Positions 27,865 to 38,819 of a stretch of DNA of 64,000 bases are shown here, in pieces. The first letter of the stretch is position 1. Every line of letters starts with the position of its first letter. Source of the stretch: Spirosoma sp. KCTC 42546 (lineage in GTDB: Bacteria > Bacteroidota > Bacteroidia > Cytophagales > Spirosomataceae); contig NZ_CP041360.1 of the NCBI RefSeq assembly GCF_006965485.1, forward strand, positions 8,164,501-8,228,500, read 5' to 3'. The notes beneath the pieces were generated by a model. It ran no database searches. It was not told the DNA's origin and saw only the letters and a list, made by a program, of their open reading frames with translations. Made by a program: the position numbers and the translations under genes.

Positions 27865-30642
27865 ATGGATCAGTACTCCTATATCGCCAATTCCGACGCG
27901 GCTTACGTAGATCAACTCTACCAGGCTTATAAGCAAGACCCGCAATCTGTTGATGAAAGCTGGCAACAATTTTTTAAAGGATTTGAGTTTTCGCTGACAT
28001 ATGGCGAAAAAACCAATGGCAAAGCTTCCACTGCTACGCCAAATGGAGCCTCAGCCAATGGAAACGGGCAGGCTACAGGCAGCAAACCGGTAGACGCTAC
28101 TCATGCCGAAAAAGAAGTTTCGGTTGCCAGTTTGATTAAAGCCTACCGCTCGCGTGGCCACCTATTGGCTAAAACGAATCCGCTTAAAGCCCGCAAAGAT
28201 CGGCAACCCCGCGTTGACCTGCCCGACTACGCGCTTTCGGATGCTGATTTAGATACCGTGTTTGAATCAGGTAAATTACTCGGTATCGGACCTGCTACGC
28301 TACGAGTCATTATGGATTCATTGCGAAAAATTTATGCAGGTGAGATTGGTTTCGAGTATATGTACATCCGCGAGCTGGATGTAAAGAACTGGCTACGGAA
28401 CAAAATCGAAAAAGAAGCGCTCGTTTTTGAACCATCGCTCGACGAGAAAAAGCGTATTCTCGAAAAACTGAACGAAGCTACCGTTTTTGAGAACTTTCTC
28501 GCCACCAAGTACCTGGGCCAAAAGCGTTTTTCGCTCGAAGGAGGTGAAGTAACTATTCCTGCTCTGGATACGATCATTAGTCAGGCCGCCGACATGGGGG
28601 TTGAAGAAGTAATGATTGGGATGGCACACCGGGGCCGTTTGAATGTATTAGCAAACATCCTTGGCAAATCCTACGAGTCGATCTTCGATGGCTTTGAAGG
28701 CAATGTACCTGAGCAGGTTCATGGCGACGGCGACGTTAAATATCACCTTGGCTATTCGAGTTTAACCGAAACCAAGTCGGGCAAACAGATTAGTGTAAAG
28801 CTGGCTCCCAACCCATCGCACTTAGAAGCGGTGAACCCGGTAGTTGAAGGCTTTGTTCGAGCGCAGGCTGATGAAGAATATAAAGGTGATTTCACGAAAA
28901 TAATGCCGATCCTGATTCACGGCGATGCCGCTGTGGCGGGTCAGGGTATTGTATATGAAGTAACCCAGATGGCCAAGCTGGCGGGTTATCAAACCGGCGG
29001 TACTGTCCATTTCGTGATTAATAACCAGATCGGCTTTACCACCGATTTCGAAGATGCCCGCTCATCAATTTACTGCTCTGATGTAGCCAAGATCGTTGAT
29101 GCCCCCATTTTCCACGTGAATGGCGATGATCCTGAAGCAGTTATTTTCTGCGCTAAACTAGCCGTTGAATTCCGCGAGAAATTTAATCGGGATGTATTCA
29201 TCGACATGGTTTGCTACCGACGCTATGGCCACAACGAAGCCGATGAGCCGAAGTTTACACAGCCAACGATGTACAACATCATCGAAAAGCATCAGAATCC
29301 GCGCGAAATCTACAAAGAACTCCTTATCAAACGGGGCGATGTAGACGCCGAACTGGCGCAACGCATGGATACCGAATTCAAGAAGCAGCTACAGGATCGA
29401 CTCGACCGCGTAAAGCAGAAAGCCGAAATCCCCTACAAGCCGCTTCGCTTGGATCTCGACTGGGCTGAACTTCGCTTTAGTGAACCTAAGGACTTTGAGA
29501 AATCGCCGGAAACGGGGGTTTCAGCAGAGGTGCTGCAAACCATTGGTAAAGCGCTGGTTAAAACACCGGAAGGTTTCAAGCCACTGAAGCAGATTGACAA
29601 GTTGCTGAAAGACCGGCAAACCATGATCACCGATACCAAACTGGTGAACTGGGGTACGGCTGAGTTATTGGCATATGGATCATTGCTGCTCGATGGCAAA
29701 CCGGTTCGGTTGAGTGGTCAGGATGTTCAACGTGGCACATTCTCACACCGGCATGCGGTACTTCATGATTCAGAAACGAACGAGTCCTACTCGTCACTCG
29801 ATTTTATCCAGGATGGGCAGCAAAATTTTCAGGTCTATAACTCGTTGCTTTCGGAATATGGCGTACTCGGTTTTGAGTATGGCTATGCCATGGCTAACCC
29901 ACATGCGCTGGTTATCTGGGAAGCACAGTTTGGCGACTTTTCCAACGGTGCCCAATTGATTATTGACCAGTTTATTGCCGCTGGTGAATCGAAATGGGGT
30001 ATCCAGAATGGCGTAACGCTGTTGCTTCCTCATGGCTACGAAGGCCAGGGACCAGAGCACTCCAATGCACGCCCTGAACGGTATTTGCAGTTATATGCCG
30101 ATTATAATATGGTGGTAGCTAACGTGAGTACACCTGCCAATTTATTCCACATTATGCGTCGTCAGTTGGCATGGGGCTTCCGAAAGCCGCTGGTTGTTAT
30201 GTCGCCAAAGTCATTGCTACGTCATCCAAAATGTGTTTCTCCACTGGAAGACCTTACCCAAGGCTCGTTTCAGGAAATCATTGACGACAGCTATGCACAG
30301 GCGAAAAAAGTGAAACGGGTATTGCTATGTACCGGTAAGGTGTATTATGATTTGCTTGAAAAACAGCAGACAGACAAGCGTGATGATGTGGCAATTGTTC
30401 GCCTGGAGCAACTAGCCCCTCTCTCTAAAACGCAACTGGATGCGGTATTAGCCAAGTACAAAAAAGCGGAGCTATTCTGGGTTCAGGAAGAGCCTGAAAA
30501 TATGGGCTACTGGACCTATCTGTTACGAATTGGCTTAAATTGGCCCATCATCTCCCGTAAAGCGGCTGCGTCACCTGCAACTGGTTACCCAAAAATACAT
30601 ACTCAGGAACAAGCCGACATCGTTCGGAGAGCGTTTGAATAA
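27865..30642 (+). CDS. sucA: 2-oxoglutarate dehydrogenase E1 component
   Basis: 925 residues, full length for the family. It decarboxylates 2-oxoglutarate with thiamine diphosphate and transfers the succinyl group to the lipoyl arm of E2 in the citric acid cycle. The N-terminal E2-binding helix reads SDAAYVDQLYQAYKQDP, followed by a low-complexity linker (about 50-80). Motifs include IGMAHRGRLNVL, the ThDP-binding segment GDAAVAGQGIVYE...NNQIGFTT, and GHNEADEPKFTQP. The transketolase Pyr-like domain (about 590-790) contains GQDVQRGTFSHRHAVLHD, then QGPEHSNARPERYLQL. It is followed by sucB after 89 bp that contain a palindromic repeat. No E3 gene is in the window. Confidence 0.97.
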   Translation: MDQYSYIANSDAAYVDQLYQAYKQDPQSVDESWQQFFKGFEFSLTYGEKTNGKASTATPNGASANGNGQATGSKPVDATHAEKEVSVASLIKAYRSRGHLLAKTNPLKARKDRQPRVDLPDYALSDADLDTVFESGKLLGIGPATLRVIMDSLRKIYAGEIGFEYMYIRELDVKNWLRNKIEKEALVFEPSLDEKKRILEKLNEATVFENFLATKYLGQKRFSLEGGEVTIPALDTIISQAADMGVEEVMIGMAHRGRLNVLANILGKSYESIFDGFEGNVPEQVHGDGDVKYHLGYSSLTETKSGKQISVKLAPNPSHLEAVNPVVEGFVRAQADEEYKGDFTKIMPILIHGDAAVAGQGIVYEVTQMAKLAGYQTGGTVHFVINNQIGFTTDFEDARSSIYCSDVAKIVDAPIFHVNGDDPEAVIFCAKLAVEFREKFNRDVFIDMVCYRRYGHNEADEPKFTQPTMYNIIEKHQNPREIYKELLIKRGDVDAELAQRMDTEFKKQLQDRLDRVKQKAEIPYKPLRLDLDWAELRFSEPKDFEKSPETGVSAEVLQTIGKALVKTPEGFKPLKQIDKLLKDRQTMITDTKLVNWGTAELLAYGSLLLDGKPVRLSGQDVQRGTFSHRHAVLHDSETNESYSSLDFIQDGQQNFQVYNSLLSEYGVLGFEYGYAMANPHALVIWEAQFGDFSNGAQLIIDQFIAAGESKWGIQNGVTLLLPHGYEGQGPEHSNARPERYLQLYADYNMVVANVSTPANLFHIMRRQLAWGFRKPLVVMSPKSLLRHPKCVSPLEDLTQGSFQEIIDDSYAQAKKVKRVLLCTGKVYYDLLEKQQTDKRDDVAIVRLEQLAPLSKTQLDAVLAKYKKAELFWVQEEPENMGYWTYLLRIGLNWPIISRKAAASPATGYPKIHTQEQADIVRRAFE

Positions 30643-30649
30643 CAAGACG

Positions 30650-30726
30650 TTTGAGGTTTGACGTTCGTAGTTGTTTTTAGAAGCATCAGCAAACAGCAAA
30701 CCTCAAACTACGAACTACAAACTACA
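30650..30726. repeat. word-built imperfect palindrome between sucA and sucB
   Basis: The gap contains GTTTGAGGTTTGACGTTCGTAGTTG on one side and the inverted words CAAACCTCAAACTACGAACTAC on the other, with the words in altered order. The same words (GAGGTTTGAGGTTCGTAGTTTGACGTTT) recur at 35110-35140. Confidence 0.7.
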
Positions 30727-30731
30727 GAAGA

Positions 30732-32354
30732 ATGGCCGTTGACATGAAAATTCCTCCCGTGGGGGAATCCATTACCGAAGTAACCGTTGGCACCTGGTAC
30801 AAGAAAGAAGGTGATCACGTAAAAATGGATGATGTTCTTTGTGGACTCGATTCCGACAAGGCTACGTTTGAATTAACGGCCGAAGCTGATGGCGTTCTGC
30901 ATATCCTGGCACAGGAGGGCGATGTGCTTCCCATTGGTGCCAGCATTTGTACAATTGATGATGGAGGTAGCGCACCTGCGCCAGCGCCAGCTCCCGCGGC
31001 TGAGCCAGCAAAAGCCGAAGCACCGAAACCTGCCGAACAGGCCGCCCCAACAGCTGTGGCAGAACTGGTAGCAGCCCCTGTTAGCAGTGCTTCCAGCGTT
31101 GTCGAAATGAAAGTTCCGGCTGTCGGTGAGTCGGTTACTGAAGTTACGATTGCTTCATGGAGCAAAAAAGATGGTGACCAGGTTGCACTCGATGAAGTGT
31201 TGTGCGAACTCGAATCCGATAAAGCGACCTTTGAGCTTCCCGCCGAAGCCGCCGGAATACTCCGTATTGTGGCTCAAGCTGGCGAAACGCTACCCATTGG
31301 TGCTCTAATTGCCAAAATAGAAGTAGGAGCAGGTACTGCGGCTCCTTCAGCTCCAGCAACTACACCGGCTCCTCAACCAGCGGCAACTGTAGCCACGCCA
31401 GAAGCATCGAATGGACAGAACGGCTACGCGGCTCATTACCCATCGCCAGCAGCCGCTAAAATCCTGGATGAAAAAGGTGTTAACGCTCAACAAGTTCAAG
31501 GTAGCGGTGTAGGCGGACGCGTGACGAAGGAGGATGCCATGAAAGCATCGCCCGAACCGGCTCAACCAGCGGCACCAACCGCACCAACGGCTCAACCGGC
31601 TGCGCCTAAACCCGCAGCACCAGCGCCCGCTCCGGCACCTGTTGTTGCGGGAAGTCGTAACCAGCGTCGGGAGAAAATGACGTCACTACGTCGGACAATT
31701 GCCCGCCGGTTAGTTGCCGTTAAAAATGAAACGGCTATGCTGACTACCTTCAATGAAGTAGACATGAAGCCGGTTATGGACCTGCGGAACAAATACAAAG
31801 ATAAATTCAAGGAGAAAAACGGCGTTGGCCTCGGCTTTATGTCGTTCTTCACGAAAGCCGTTTGTGTTGCGCTGAAAGATTTCCCGGCGGTAAACGCTCA
31901 GATCGACGGTGATCAGATGATTTTCAATGATTTCTGTGATATTTCGATTGCCGTTTCAACGGATCGGGGATTAGTAGTTCCCGTTATTCGGAATGCCGAG
32001 CAGTTAAGTTTTGCCGGTATTGAAAAGGAGATCGTTCGGTTGGCTGGTCTGGCCCGCGACAATAAACTGACCATCGACCAAATGACGGGTGGTACGTTCA
32101 CGATCACCAATGGTGGTACATTCGGGTCGATGTTGTCGACACCGATCATCAACGCGCCACAGTCAGCTATCTTAGGGATGCACAACATCGTTGAGCGGGC
32201 TGTCGTCGTTAATGGCGAGATTGTGGTTCGGCCAATTATGTATGTGGCCTTGTCGTATGATCACCGTATCATTGATGGAAAGGAATCGGTTAGCTTCCTG
32301 GTTCGGGTGAAGCAAATTCTGGAAGATCCTGCCCGACTGCTGTTTGATATGTAA
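30732..32354 (+). CDS. sucB: dihydrolipoyllysine succinyltransferase (E2 of 2-oxoglutarate dehydrogenase) with two lipoyl domains
   Basis: 540 residues. Two lipoyl domains occur in tandem (about 2-77 and 125-200), each with the lipoylation motif around ESDKATFEL or DSDKATFEL. They are joined and followed by Ala/Pro-rich linkers (about 78-120, 200-230, 275-310). A peripheral-subunit-binding domain ([15 protein letters not shown], about 236-270) binds E1/E3. The catalytic acyltransferase domain (about 315-540) carries the active-site [15 protein letters not shown]. Two lipoyl domains is more than the single one of classical SucB. It lies downstream of sucA in the same direction and ends at a 36-bp-arm palindrome. 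Confidence 0.96.
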   Translation: MAVDMKIPPVGESITEVTVGTWYKKEGDHVKMDDVLCGLDSDKATFELTAEADGVLHILAQEGDVLPIGASICTIDDGGSAPAPAPAPAAEPAKAEAPKPAEQAAPTAVAELVAAPVSSASSVVEMKVPAVGESVTEVTIASWSKKDGDQVALDEVLCELESDKATFELPAEAAGILRIVAQAGETLPIGALIAKIEVGAGTAAPSAPATTPAPQPAATVATPEASNGQNGYAAHYPSPAAAKILDEKGVNAQQVQGSGVGGRVTKEDAMKASPEPAQPAAPTAPTAQPAAPKPAAPAPAPAPVVAGSRNQRREKMTSLRRTIARRLVAVKNETAMLTTFNEVDMKPVMDLRNKYKDKFKEKNGVGLGFMSFFTKAVCVALKDFPAVNAQIDGDQMIFNDFCDISIAVSTDRGLVVPVIRNAEQLSFAGIEKEIVRLAGLARDNKLTIDQMTGGTFTITNGGTFGSMLSTPIINAPQSAILGMHNIVERAVVVNGEIVVRPIMYVALSYDHRIIDGKESVSFLVRVKQILEDPARLLFDM

Positions 32355-32358
32355 ACTA

Positions 32359-32448
32359 AATAGAACGCAGATGCCGCGGATGTGGCTGATTTACGCTGAC
32401 AAAAAAATCTGTGTAAATCAGCCACATCCGCGGCATCTGCGTTCTATT
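32359..32448. repeat. long intergenic palindrome, 36-bp perfect arms
   Basis: Arms 32359-32394 and 32413-32448 are perfect inverted copies (36 bp) with an 18-nt loop. It starts 4 bp after the sucB stop, and the right arm contains the stop codon (32444-32446) and final bases of the convergent MFS gene. The arm includes ACGCAGATGCCGCGGATG. It is probably a bidirectional terminator or an inserted repeat. Confidence 0.93.
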
Positions 32449-33703
32449 CCTCTTCAACGTAATCCAAATCCTTCTTAAACGTCTCATCCAGAAAGTTTAA
32501 GGCAATCAGCGCCACAATCAATGTTATAACGCCTACCGTTAATGCGCTGTAGATCGTTCCCAGCGACGGTTTCAGAAGCGTAAAAAGTGCACTCAATGGA
32601 ATGGTAGCTCCCCGTACAAAGTTTGGGATTGTGGTTGCCACGGTAGCCCGAAGATTGGTCCCGAATAACTCAGCCGCAATTGTTACGAACAACGTCCAGT
32701 ACCCATTAGCGAATCCAAGGCAAACACAGACGACATAAAAGAGCGTAATGTCGTGCACGGGAACTAGTAAATACACGAGCATAAACACCAGCGAGAGCAG
32801 CATAAACAGCCGGATAACCTGCTTCCGGCTTTTAAGGTACTGGCTCATAAATCCGCTTACGATATCGCCCAACACCTGCCCGGAGAAGGTTAACATGACT
32901 GCTTTGCCTGCCACAACGGGCGCGCTCAGGCCAAGTGCTTTCCCAAATTCAGGGGAGAAGGTAATCAGAATGCCAACAACAAACCAGATGGGTAACCCAA
33001 CCAGAATACACTGAACGTACTTGGTTAGCCGGCCCTTATCGGATACGAGCATTTGTAGACTACCCCGAGTAATTACCCGCTGTTTGGTTTTCACAAACAT
33101 ACCCGACTCCAAAACATTTACCCGCAATACAAGCAGTAGCAGCCCTAGACCACCTCCAATAAAATAGGAGATCCGCCAATCGAATAGATCGGCCATAAAG
33201 TAAGCCAGAATCGCACCTAGTACGCCCATGGTAGCCACGAGTGTAGTACCATACCCACGAATCTGCTTGGGAAGAATTTCGGTTACCAGGGTAATACCAG
33301 CTCCTAATTCGCCCGCTAATCCTACTCCAGCAATAAAGCGTAGGAGCGCGTACTGATCCAGTGACGTGACAAAGCCATTGGCAATGTTGGCCAGTGAATA
33401 CAGCAGAATAGAGCCAAAGAGCACAGAAAGGCGACCTTTTTTATCGCCTAAGATTCCCCAGAAAATACCCCCAATCAGCATACCAGCCATCTGCACATTG
33501 AGCAGGAAAAGACCTTCGCTTAGTAACCGATCTCCCTCTACCGCTAATGCTTTAAGACTGGGTACGCGTACCACGCTGAACAAAAACAGGTCGTACATAT
33601 CTACCAGATACCCGAGGGCGGCTACCAGCACCGGTATTTGCAACAGTTGGGAGATTGTTGAGCGATTGGCCGGGCTTGTTTCAGGCGTAAGGATTGGCTT
33701 CAT
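32444..33703 (-). CDS. MFS transporter, sugar/acid symporter type
   Basis: 419 residues with 12 predicted membrane helices. The MFS signature between helices 2 and 3 is WGILGDKKGRLSVL, and helix 4 has the sugar/aromatic-acid symporter type motif LLRFIAGVGLAGELGAG followed by EILPKQIRGYG. It is the last gene of a minus-strand cluster with a GH88 hydrolase, two reductases and a Gfo/Idh/MocA protein, so it plausibly imports the sugar acid or oligosaccharide product handled by those enzymes. The stop codon is inside the palindrome. Confidence 0.9.
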   Translation of the reverse strand: MKPILTPETSPANRSTISQLLQIPVLVAALGYLVDMYDLFLFSVVRVPSLKALAVEGDRLLSEGLFLLNVQMAGMLIGGIFWGILGDKKGRLSVLFGSILLYSLANIANGFVTSLDQYALLRFIAGVGLAGELGAGITLVTEILPKQIRGYGTTLVATMGVLGAILAYFMADLFDWRISYFIGGGLGLLLLVLRVNVLESGMFVKTKQRVITRGSLQMLVSDKGRLTKYVQCILVGLPIWFVVGILITFSPEFGKALGLSAPVVAGKAVMLTFSGQVLGDIVSGFMSQYLKSRKQVIRLFMLLSLVFMLVYLLVPVHDITLFYVVCVCLGFANGYWTLFVTIAAELFGTNLRATVATTIPNFVRGATIPLSALFTLLKPSLGTIYSALTVGVITLIVALIALNFLDETFKKDLDYVEEE

Positions 33704-33730
33704 TGATTAAGTTAAGATTGAGGGCAGGTC

Positions 33731-33763
33731 AAACCTATAAGGTCTTGGAGACCTCATAGGTTT
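33731..33763. repeat. short intergenic hairpin
   Basis: AAACCTAT...ATAGGTTT encloses AGGTCT...AGACCT in a single 33-nt hairpin with one mismatch and a 3-nt loop, followed on the plus strand by TTTTT. It lies between the Gfo/Idh/MocA and MFS genes. The sequence looks like a dispersed palindromic repeat. It might partially reduce MFS expression. Confidence 0.7.
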
Positions 33764-33781
33764 TTATCAAGACAGTTGTAC

Positions 33782-35086
33782 TTACACCTTCTCCGGTACG
33801 ACAAACGGAGCGCGGTATTTGCGGGTAAGCATCTGGTTGGCCTCTTTATCGCCGGTGAACACTTCGTTTTTAGGGTCGAAATGGAGGGTACGGCCCAAGC
33901 GGTACGAGATATTACCAAGATGCGCAATACCCGATGCCAGGTGGGCGGTTTCAACCGGCCCGTTCTGCTTCGAGGTATCCCGTGCCCGAACAGCTTCAAT
34001 AAAGTTGGCGTAATGATCTCCTCCTTCTTTACGGGCCGGGCCAGGTGTCCGTTCTTTACCTAAAAAGGTTTTATAATCATCATACCCGTTGATCACCATA
34101 TACCCTTTGTCGCCGTAGAACAGGTTACCAATTTCAACACCATCTTCTTTGTTAGTCATCCAGGGACGGACTTCAAACTGAATCACTTTCCCCTGCGATG
34201 GGTATTTGTAAATTGAGGTGAGCGTTTCCGGCGTTTCCTTACAGTCGTTCCAAAGAAACTTGCCACCCGCTGAGGTGATTTCTTCAGGCAAGCCTACATC
34301 CAAACCCCACATGCAAAGATCGGTTTCGTGGATACCCTGGTTACCAATGTCGCCATTACCATAATCCCAGAACCAGTGCCAATTGTAGTGAACGTAGTTT
34401 TTACTGAACTCTTTTGTTTGCGCGGGTCCCTGCCACATATTCCAGTTCAATTCGGACGGTACGGGCGATGGCCCTTTGTTACCGATGTCGGGTCTCCACT
34501 TATACACGAGGCCCCGTGCCATGTAAACCTTGCCAATCAGACCGTCGCGCAGGTGTTTAATGGCTTCCTGAATGGCCACCGAACTCCGCAATTGAACACC
34601 ATGCTGCACAATACGTTTGTATTGATGGGCTGCCTCGACCAGCTTCCGTCCTTCATGTAAATTATGCGCACCCGGTTTCTCCACGTACACATCTTTACCC
34701 GCCTGACACGCCCAGATAGCCGCCAGCGCATGCCAGTGATTTGGCGTGGCAATGCTCACGGCATCAATATTCTTATCATCATAGACTTTCCGAAGATCAT
34801 CCACCATTTGGACTTTCCGATTGTATTTCTTTTCGAACTCCGAAGCTCTTTCCTGTAGCACATTGCTGTCTACATCACAAAGCGTGACCACTTCGACATC
34901 TTTCTGTTTTGACAATCCTTGAATATGGTCTTTACCCCGGCCATTTACGCCAATAACGGCCATTCGAACACGGTCGTTAGCCCCGAACGCATGCGCCGGA
35001 ATGTAGGTTGGCAGCCCGATAGCTGCCAGTGAACCGACCGCGCCTGCTTTGAGGACATCACGCCGGGAAACTTGTTTAGGGTCCAT
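33782..35086 (-). CDS. Tat-exported Gfo/Idh/MocA-family oxidoreductase
   Basis: 434 residues. The N-terminus carries a twin-arginine signal (VSRRDVLKAGAVGSLAAIGL), so the folded protein with its cofactor is probably exported to the periplasm. The Rossmann domain has VRMAVIGVNGRGKDH, and the family motif EKPGAHNLHEGRKLVEAA contains the catalytic-type Lys in EKP. The C-terminal domain ends near PFVVPEKV. Members oxidise or epimerise sugars and inositols with NAD(P). The exact substrate is unknown. It sits in the catabolic cluster between the SDR and MFS genes. Confidence 0.92.
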   Translation of the reverse strand: MDPKQVSRRDVLKAGAVGSLAAIGLPTYIPAHAFGANDRVRMAVIGVNGRGKDHIQGLSKQKDVEVVTLCDVDSNVLQERASEFEKKYNRKVQMVDDLRKVYDDKNIDAVSIATPNHWHALAAIWACQAGKDVYVEKPGAHNLHEGRKLVEAAHQYKRIVQHGVQLRSSVAIQEAIKHLRDGLIGKVYMARGLVYKWRPDIGNKGPSPVPSELNWNMWQGPAQTKEFSKNYVHYNWHWFWDYGNGDIGNQGIHETDLCMWGLDVGLPEEITSAGGKFLWNDCKETPETLTSIYKYPSQGKVIQFEVRPWMTNKEDGVEIGNLFYGDKGYMVINGYDDYKTFLGKERTPGPARKEGGDHYANFIEAVRARDTSKQNGPVETAHLASGIAHLGNISYRLGRTLHFDPKNEVFTGDKEANQMLTRKYRAPFVVPEKV

Positions 35087-35109
35087 GAGTTTGAATTGGT
35101 TTAGAAAAA

Positions 35110-35166
35110 GTTGGAGGTTTGAGGTTCGTAGTTTGACGTTTCTTATTAACTACAAACATCAAACGA
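35110..35166. repeat. word-built imperfect palindrome upstream of the Gfo/Idh/MocA gene
   Basis: GGAGGTTTGAGGTTCGTAGTTTGACGTTT on the left and AACTACAAACATCAAACG on the right form an imperfect inverted repeat. The same words occur between sucA and sucB (30650-30726). Confidence 0.65.
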
Positions 35167-35167
35167 A

Positions 35168-35968
35168 TTAAAGCCTTGGCAAGGTTAGCCCACCATCTAC
35201 CATGATGATCTGGCCTGTTGAGTATGGAAAATCTCCTTTAGCGAGCGCGGCAACCGCTTTGCCTACATCATCGGGGAAACCCCATCGTTTTTGAACACAA
35301 AGTCCGCTGTCAATCAGCGCGTCGTATTTGGCAGTTACACCCGCCGTCATATCCGTTTTAATAACACCCGGTCGAACTTCGTAAACCGGAATATTGTACT
35401 CGCCGAGCCGAACGGCAAACAGTTGCGTTGCCATACTTAATCCAGCCTTCGCCACGCAATACTCGCCCCGATTAACCGATGCGACGGTAGCTGAAATCGA
35501 CGATACGTTAATGATACAGCCCCAAAAATCAGCCTGCTCTTTCTGTTGAGCAATCATCCAGTTAGCGGTTGCCTGCGTCAGAAAATAAGCGCCTTGTAAG
35601 TTAGTCGACAATACATACTGAAAACTCTCTTCAGTAGCCTCCAGAATATCCCGGCGTTCTTTTGGGGCTACACCCGCGTTGTTTACTAATACGTTTAATC
35701 GACCAAAATGGGCTACAATACGTTGCATCATGCTGGCCCGATCCTGCACCGATGCAATATCTCCGGGACAATAAATCACGTCACTTCCCCGATTTCTCAA
35801 TGCATCCAATGCCTCACGAACGGCTTCTTCTGGCCGAACTCCGTTAATGGCCAGGTCGAATCCAGCATGGGCCAGGTGTTCGGCAATACCGTAGCCAATG
35901 CCACGACTACCTCCTGTTACAAAGGCTACTGGCCTGGTACGCCGGATCGAGTGTTCCTCTTTTTTCAC
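35168..35968 (-). CDS. short-chain dehydrogenase/reductase
   Basis: 266 residues of classical SDR type. The cofactor motif is [15 protein letters not shown], then the NNAGVAP strand, the Ser in NVSSISAT and the catalytic pair in YCVAK. It resembles 3-ketoacyl-ACP reductase-like members used in sugar acid metabolism (for example 2-keto-3-deoxy or ketogluconate reductions). Start is a GTG at 35968, which overlaps the stop of the upstream oxidoreductase by 4 bp (GTGA), so translation is coupled. Confidence 0.9.
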   Translation of the reverse strand: MKKEEHSIRRTRPVAFVTGGSRGIGYGIAEHLAHAGFDLAINGVRPEEAVREALDALRNRGSDVIYCPGDIASVQDRASMMQRIVAHFGRLNVLVNNAGVAPKERRDILEATEESFQYVLSTNLQGAYFLTQATANWMIAQQKEQADFWGCIINVSSISATVASVNRGEYCVAKAGLSMATQLFAVRLGEYNIPVYEVRPGVIKTDMTAGVTAKYDALIDSGLCVQKRWGFPDDVGKAVAALAKGDFPYSTGQIIMVDGGLTLPRL

Positions 35969-37410
35969 AAGCTTTCTTTTATCGCTTTAAGCTCTTCAGC
36001 TTCAGGGCTTTTCTTATAGAGTGGATCCAATGGATAGCACCCCGAAATCAGCCCATTCCGTGGCGCTGTCGTACAGTCCGAAAACGTGCGGCAGATGTGG
36101 TTTCGGACGAGCGGACGACCCTCAAGCATATCGGCGGGCATAGTTGGATACGACAGTACCATACGGCCAAAGCCTATGCTATCGGCCATGCCATTGCGCA
36201 ATACATACTGCGCCACATTCGGAAGCCATTCCTGCAGATAGGAATAGCCCGAGCCAATTATGACCAACTCCGGGAATGCCTGTTTCAGCTCGTTTGTGAC
36301 GTCGATTTGTCGTTTTACCCCCAATAGTGGGTCTTCCGGGGGCAAATAACCATCCGAGGGCGGAAACAGGGCCGGTCGCATTAAGTGTGGGTTGTAATAG
36401 GGGCTTCCACCCGTAATGCATACCAACTGTATCCCAAGTGATTCGGCCAGCGTCAACAACGCTTTTGTCTCGGTTAGGTCAAGCTCTAGTCCATTCGATT
36501 TTCCACCAAACGCAAATGGGTATTCTTCGGCAGACTCCGGAATACCAGCCCCAGCCGGTCCTTTTTTGAAAGGCAGTAGATCAAAAGCACTCAGACGAAT
36601 CCCGATTCCCAGTCCCGGCGCGGCTTCGCGAATGCCCGCAACAATGTTCCGAAGGTAGCGTGTCCGATTTTCGAAAGAACCCCCGTAACGCCCTTCCCGA
36701 CTTACCGCACTCAGGAACTCATGACCCAGATAGCCGTGACAATGTTTTACATCCACAAAATCAAAACCCGCTTTTTGAGCCAGTACAGCGGCATCTATAT
36801 ACTGCTGGATGATTTGGTCGATCTCCTCATCCGTGAGCAGTGGATAATCAGCCGGCATACCGAATTTGCTATTCAGAAACGGATGGCTATATAGAATTTT
36901 CGACTCAAAAGCCTTGTGGCTCCTGGGCTTACAAAAACGTCCCGAATGCGTTAATTGGAGACCAATCACTAAATCGTCGGTTTTGCCAAATGCTTCGGTA
37001 TGCGCATTGAGTACCAATTGCCGCAATTCAACAAAGTCAAGAAACGTTTCGTCGTTCATGACTAATTGGTTCGGGTTGGCTTTGCCCGAATGGCAAACCG
37101 CTACAGCCTCACAGCCAAACAATAATTTGGCTCCACTGATGGCAAATTTCTTCCAGCGGTTACGCGTAAAATCGGTTGGTCGGCCATCAAGGGTGCCGTC
37201 CCAGCCTTCCATAGGTAAAATACACAGGCTATTACCAATCGTTTGGCCGGACTTTAGTGGAATAGGCCGATTGAACGGGCTCTCCGCAGCAGGCAATAAA
37301 ACGTCGTCGAACGGCAGCCCGATGTCGTTTTTTGTCAGATAATTTCCCAGATCAGCAGCCGTTTTCAGCTGGGCCATGCGGGGAAACTGGGGTTTGTATT
37401 TTTCACTCAT
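35965..37410 (-). CDS. NADH:flavin oxidoreductase, Old Yellow Enzyme family
   Basis: 481 residues forming an FMN-binding TIM barrel. Features are [11 protein letters not shown] at the N-terminal FMN site, [30 protein letters not shown], the [17 protein letters not shown] signature of the family, and [10 protein letters not shown] near the end. A C-terminal Cys-containing extension ([14 protein letters not shown]) is seen. It reduces C=C bonds of an unsaturated substrate with NAD(P)H. It lies 11 bp after the GH88 gene and overlaps the SDR gene, so these enzymes likely act in one pathway. Start is the ATG at 37410. Confidence 0.9.
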   Translation of the reverse strand: MSEKYKPQFPRMAQLKTAADLGNYLTKNDIGLPFDDVLLPAAESPFNRPIPLKSGQTIGNSLCILPMEGWDGTLDGRPTDFTRNRWKKFAISGAKLLFGCEAVAVCHSGKANPNQLVMNDETFLDFVELRQLVLNAHTEAFGKTDDLVIGLQLTHSGRFCKPRSHKAFESKILYSHPFLNSKFGMPADYPLLTDEEIDQIIQQYIDAAVLAQKAGFDFVDVKHCHGYLGHEFLSAVSREGRYGGSFENRTRYLRNIVAGIREAAPGLGIGIRLSAFDLLPFKKGPAGAGIPESAEEYPFAFGGKSNGLELDLTETKALLTLAESLGIQLVCITGGSPYYNPHLMRPALFPPSDGYLPPEDPLLGVKRQIDVTNELKQAFPELVIIGSGYSYLQEWLPNVAQYVLRNGMADSIGFGRMVLSYPTMPADMLEGRPLVRNHICRTFSDCTTAPRNGLISGCYPLDPLYKKSPEAEELKAIKESL

Positions 37411-37421
37411 CTGGATAAGTG

Positions 37422-38819
37422 CTATCGGAGGGCCGTATCACCGGCAATCTGGTTGAAAAAAGTATAATACGGCTCGTTACGAATGATCCGTTGTAAATAG
37501 AGGGCTACTTCGCGAGCGTGGTAATCGCCCCACATACTCGACTCTCCATTCGCAATTTTACTTCCCGCCGGTACATAATCCCAACCATTAGGCTGATGAT
37601 AAATTGAATGAAGGATCAGGCCCTGATGCACTGGATTCGTACTGAGATAAGGTTCATCAAAAAGCGTATTAAGAACTGTCAAACCAGCCTGATAGTAGCG
37701 TTTTCCAGGGTCAGCATTGCCTTTTTCGGTCAGATATTTCCCCAACCGTAGCAGTCCCTGCGCACCAATAGCTGCGGCCGAGCTATCTACCGGTTCGAAA
37801 TTATTGTAGGGATCGGCGGGCCGATGCAGATAGTCACCTAAGCGATGCAGATTGGGTGCTCCTGTGTCCCAATAAGGAATGCCGTCAGTGGGTGTGTATT
37901 CGATATAAAAGTCGCAGGTGGCCGTAGCCGCTTTCAACATGAAGTCTTCGATAGAATCGCGACCACCGAAAGGCTCCAACTCGGCATCATCCCGAGTGGC
38001 AAGCCACTCTAGCTCCTCAGCAAAGCCGCACATAGCCCAGGCTAATCCGCGCGTCCAGGTAGTAAAGCCCGAATAGCCCTGTTGTGAATTGGGGCATCGA
38101 AAATTACCATCCTTTATATTGAAAACACTTTCATGAGCCGTACGTCCCCATAGATCATACGAATCTCGTCCTGAACCGTAGAATACCGAATAATCGGCGG
38201 TAGCCTTCATGTGCTGCAAGGCTCGGTCCAGTAAATTAATCTTCACATCACCCTCACCCTGAAACACATGTCCCAACGAATGGCTCAGCACCAACGCCCG
38301 GCACGACCGAATTGTATCGACAAAAAGCGAATGGGAACCGTTGAATGAACTAATGAACCCCCCTGTTTTAACCGTTGTCCAGCGACTGGCCTGCACGGCA
38401 CCGGAGATTTTTAGCGCCAGTTCATAAAAGTTAGCTTCCCATTCATTCGTTGGAATACGGCCTTCCCGCATCAGCCGAAGCAGGTTCCCGTAGGTACTGA
38501 CGTTGTTGAAACCGTGATCATGCACCCCAATGTGGCTAATGTGAGGAGCCATGACAGTCAGCGTTTTCTGACGACCTATTTCCAGAAAGTCAGTATTATT
38601 GGTCGCATCGAACTGTAAAATAGCGGCTCCAAACTGAAATCCCTGCGTCCATTCTGTCCAGCCCCGGGTCGTGTATTTTCCCTGTACCGTGAAAACTGGC
38701 GAACCTTTCGTTACGTCGTAGTCTTTGTCAATCAGGTGAATTTTCTGGCCAGAGAGTTCCCAGAAGCGGTTAAGTTTTGCCGATAGATCGGTGGGTTGTA
38801 AGGAATGGTCAATCTGCAT
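37422..38819 (-). CDS. glycoside hydrolase family 88-like unsaturated glucuronyl hydrolase
   Basis: About 465 residues from the ATG at 38819 ([16 protein letters not shown]). The open frame continues to 39011 but would run through the gpmI terminator, so the inner start is preferred. The (alpha/alpha)6 barrel shows the family segments [37 protein letters not shown] and [17 protein letters not shown]. No signal peptide is evident, so it is probably cytoplasmic. Such enzymes cleave 4,5-unsaturated uronic acid from oligosaccharides made by polysaccharide lyases. It is the first gene of the catabolic cluster. Confidence 0.87.
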   Translation of the reverse strand: MQIDHSLQPTDLSAKLNRFWELSGQKIHLIDKDYDVTKGSPVFTVQGKYTTRGWTEWTQGFQFGAAILQFDATNNTDFLEIGRQKTLTVMAPHISHIGVHDHGFNNVSTYGNLLRLMREGRIPTNEWEANFYELALKISGAVQASRWTTVKTGGFISSFNGSHSLFVDTIRSCRALVLSHSLGHVFQGEGDVKINLLDRALQHMKATADYSVFYGSGRDSYDLWGRTAHESVFNIKDGNFRCPNSQQGYSGFTTWTRGLAWAMCGFAEELEWLATRDDAELEPFGGRDSIEDFMLKAATATCDFYIEYTPTDGIPYWDTGAPNLHRLGDYLHRPADPYNNFEPVDSSAAAIGAQGLLRLGKYLTEKGNADPGKRYYQAGLTVLNTLFDEPYLSTNPVHQGLILHSIYHQPNGWDYVPAGSKIANGESSMWGDYHAREVALYLQRIIRNEPYYTFFNQIAGDTALR

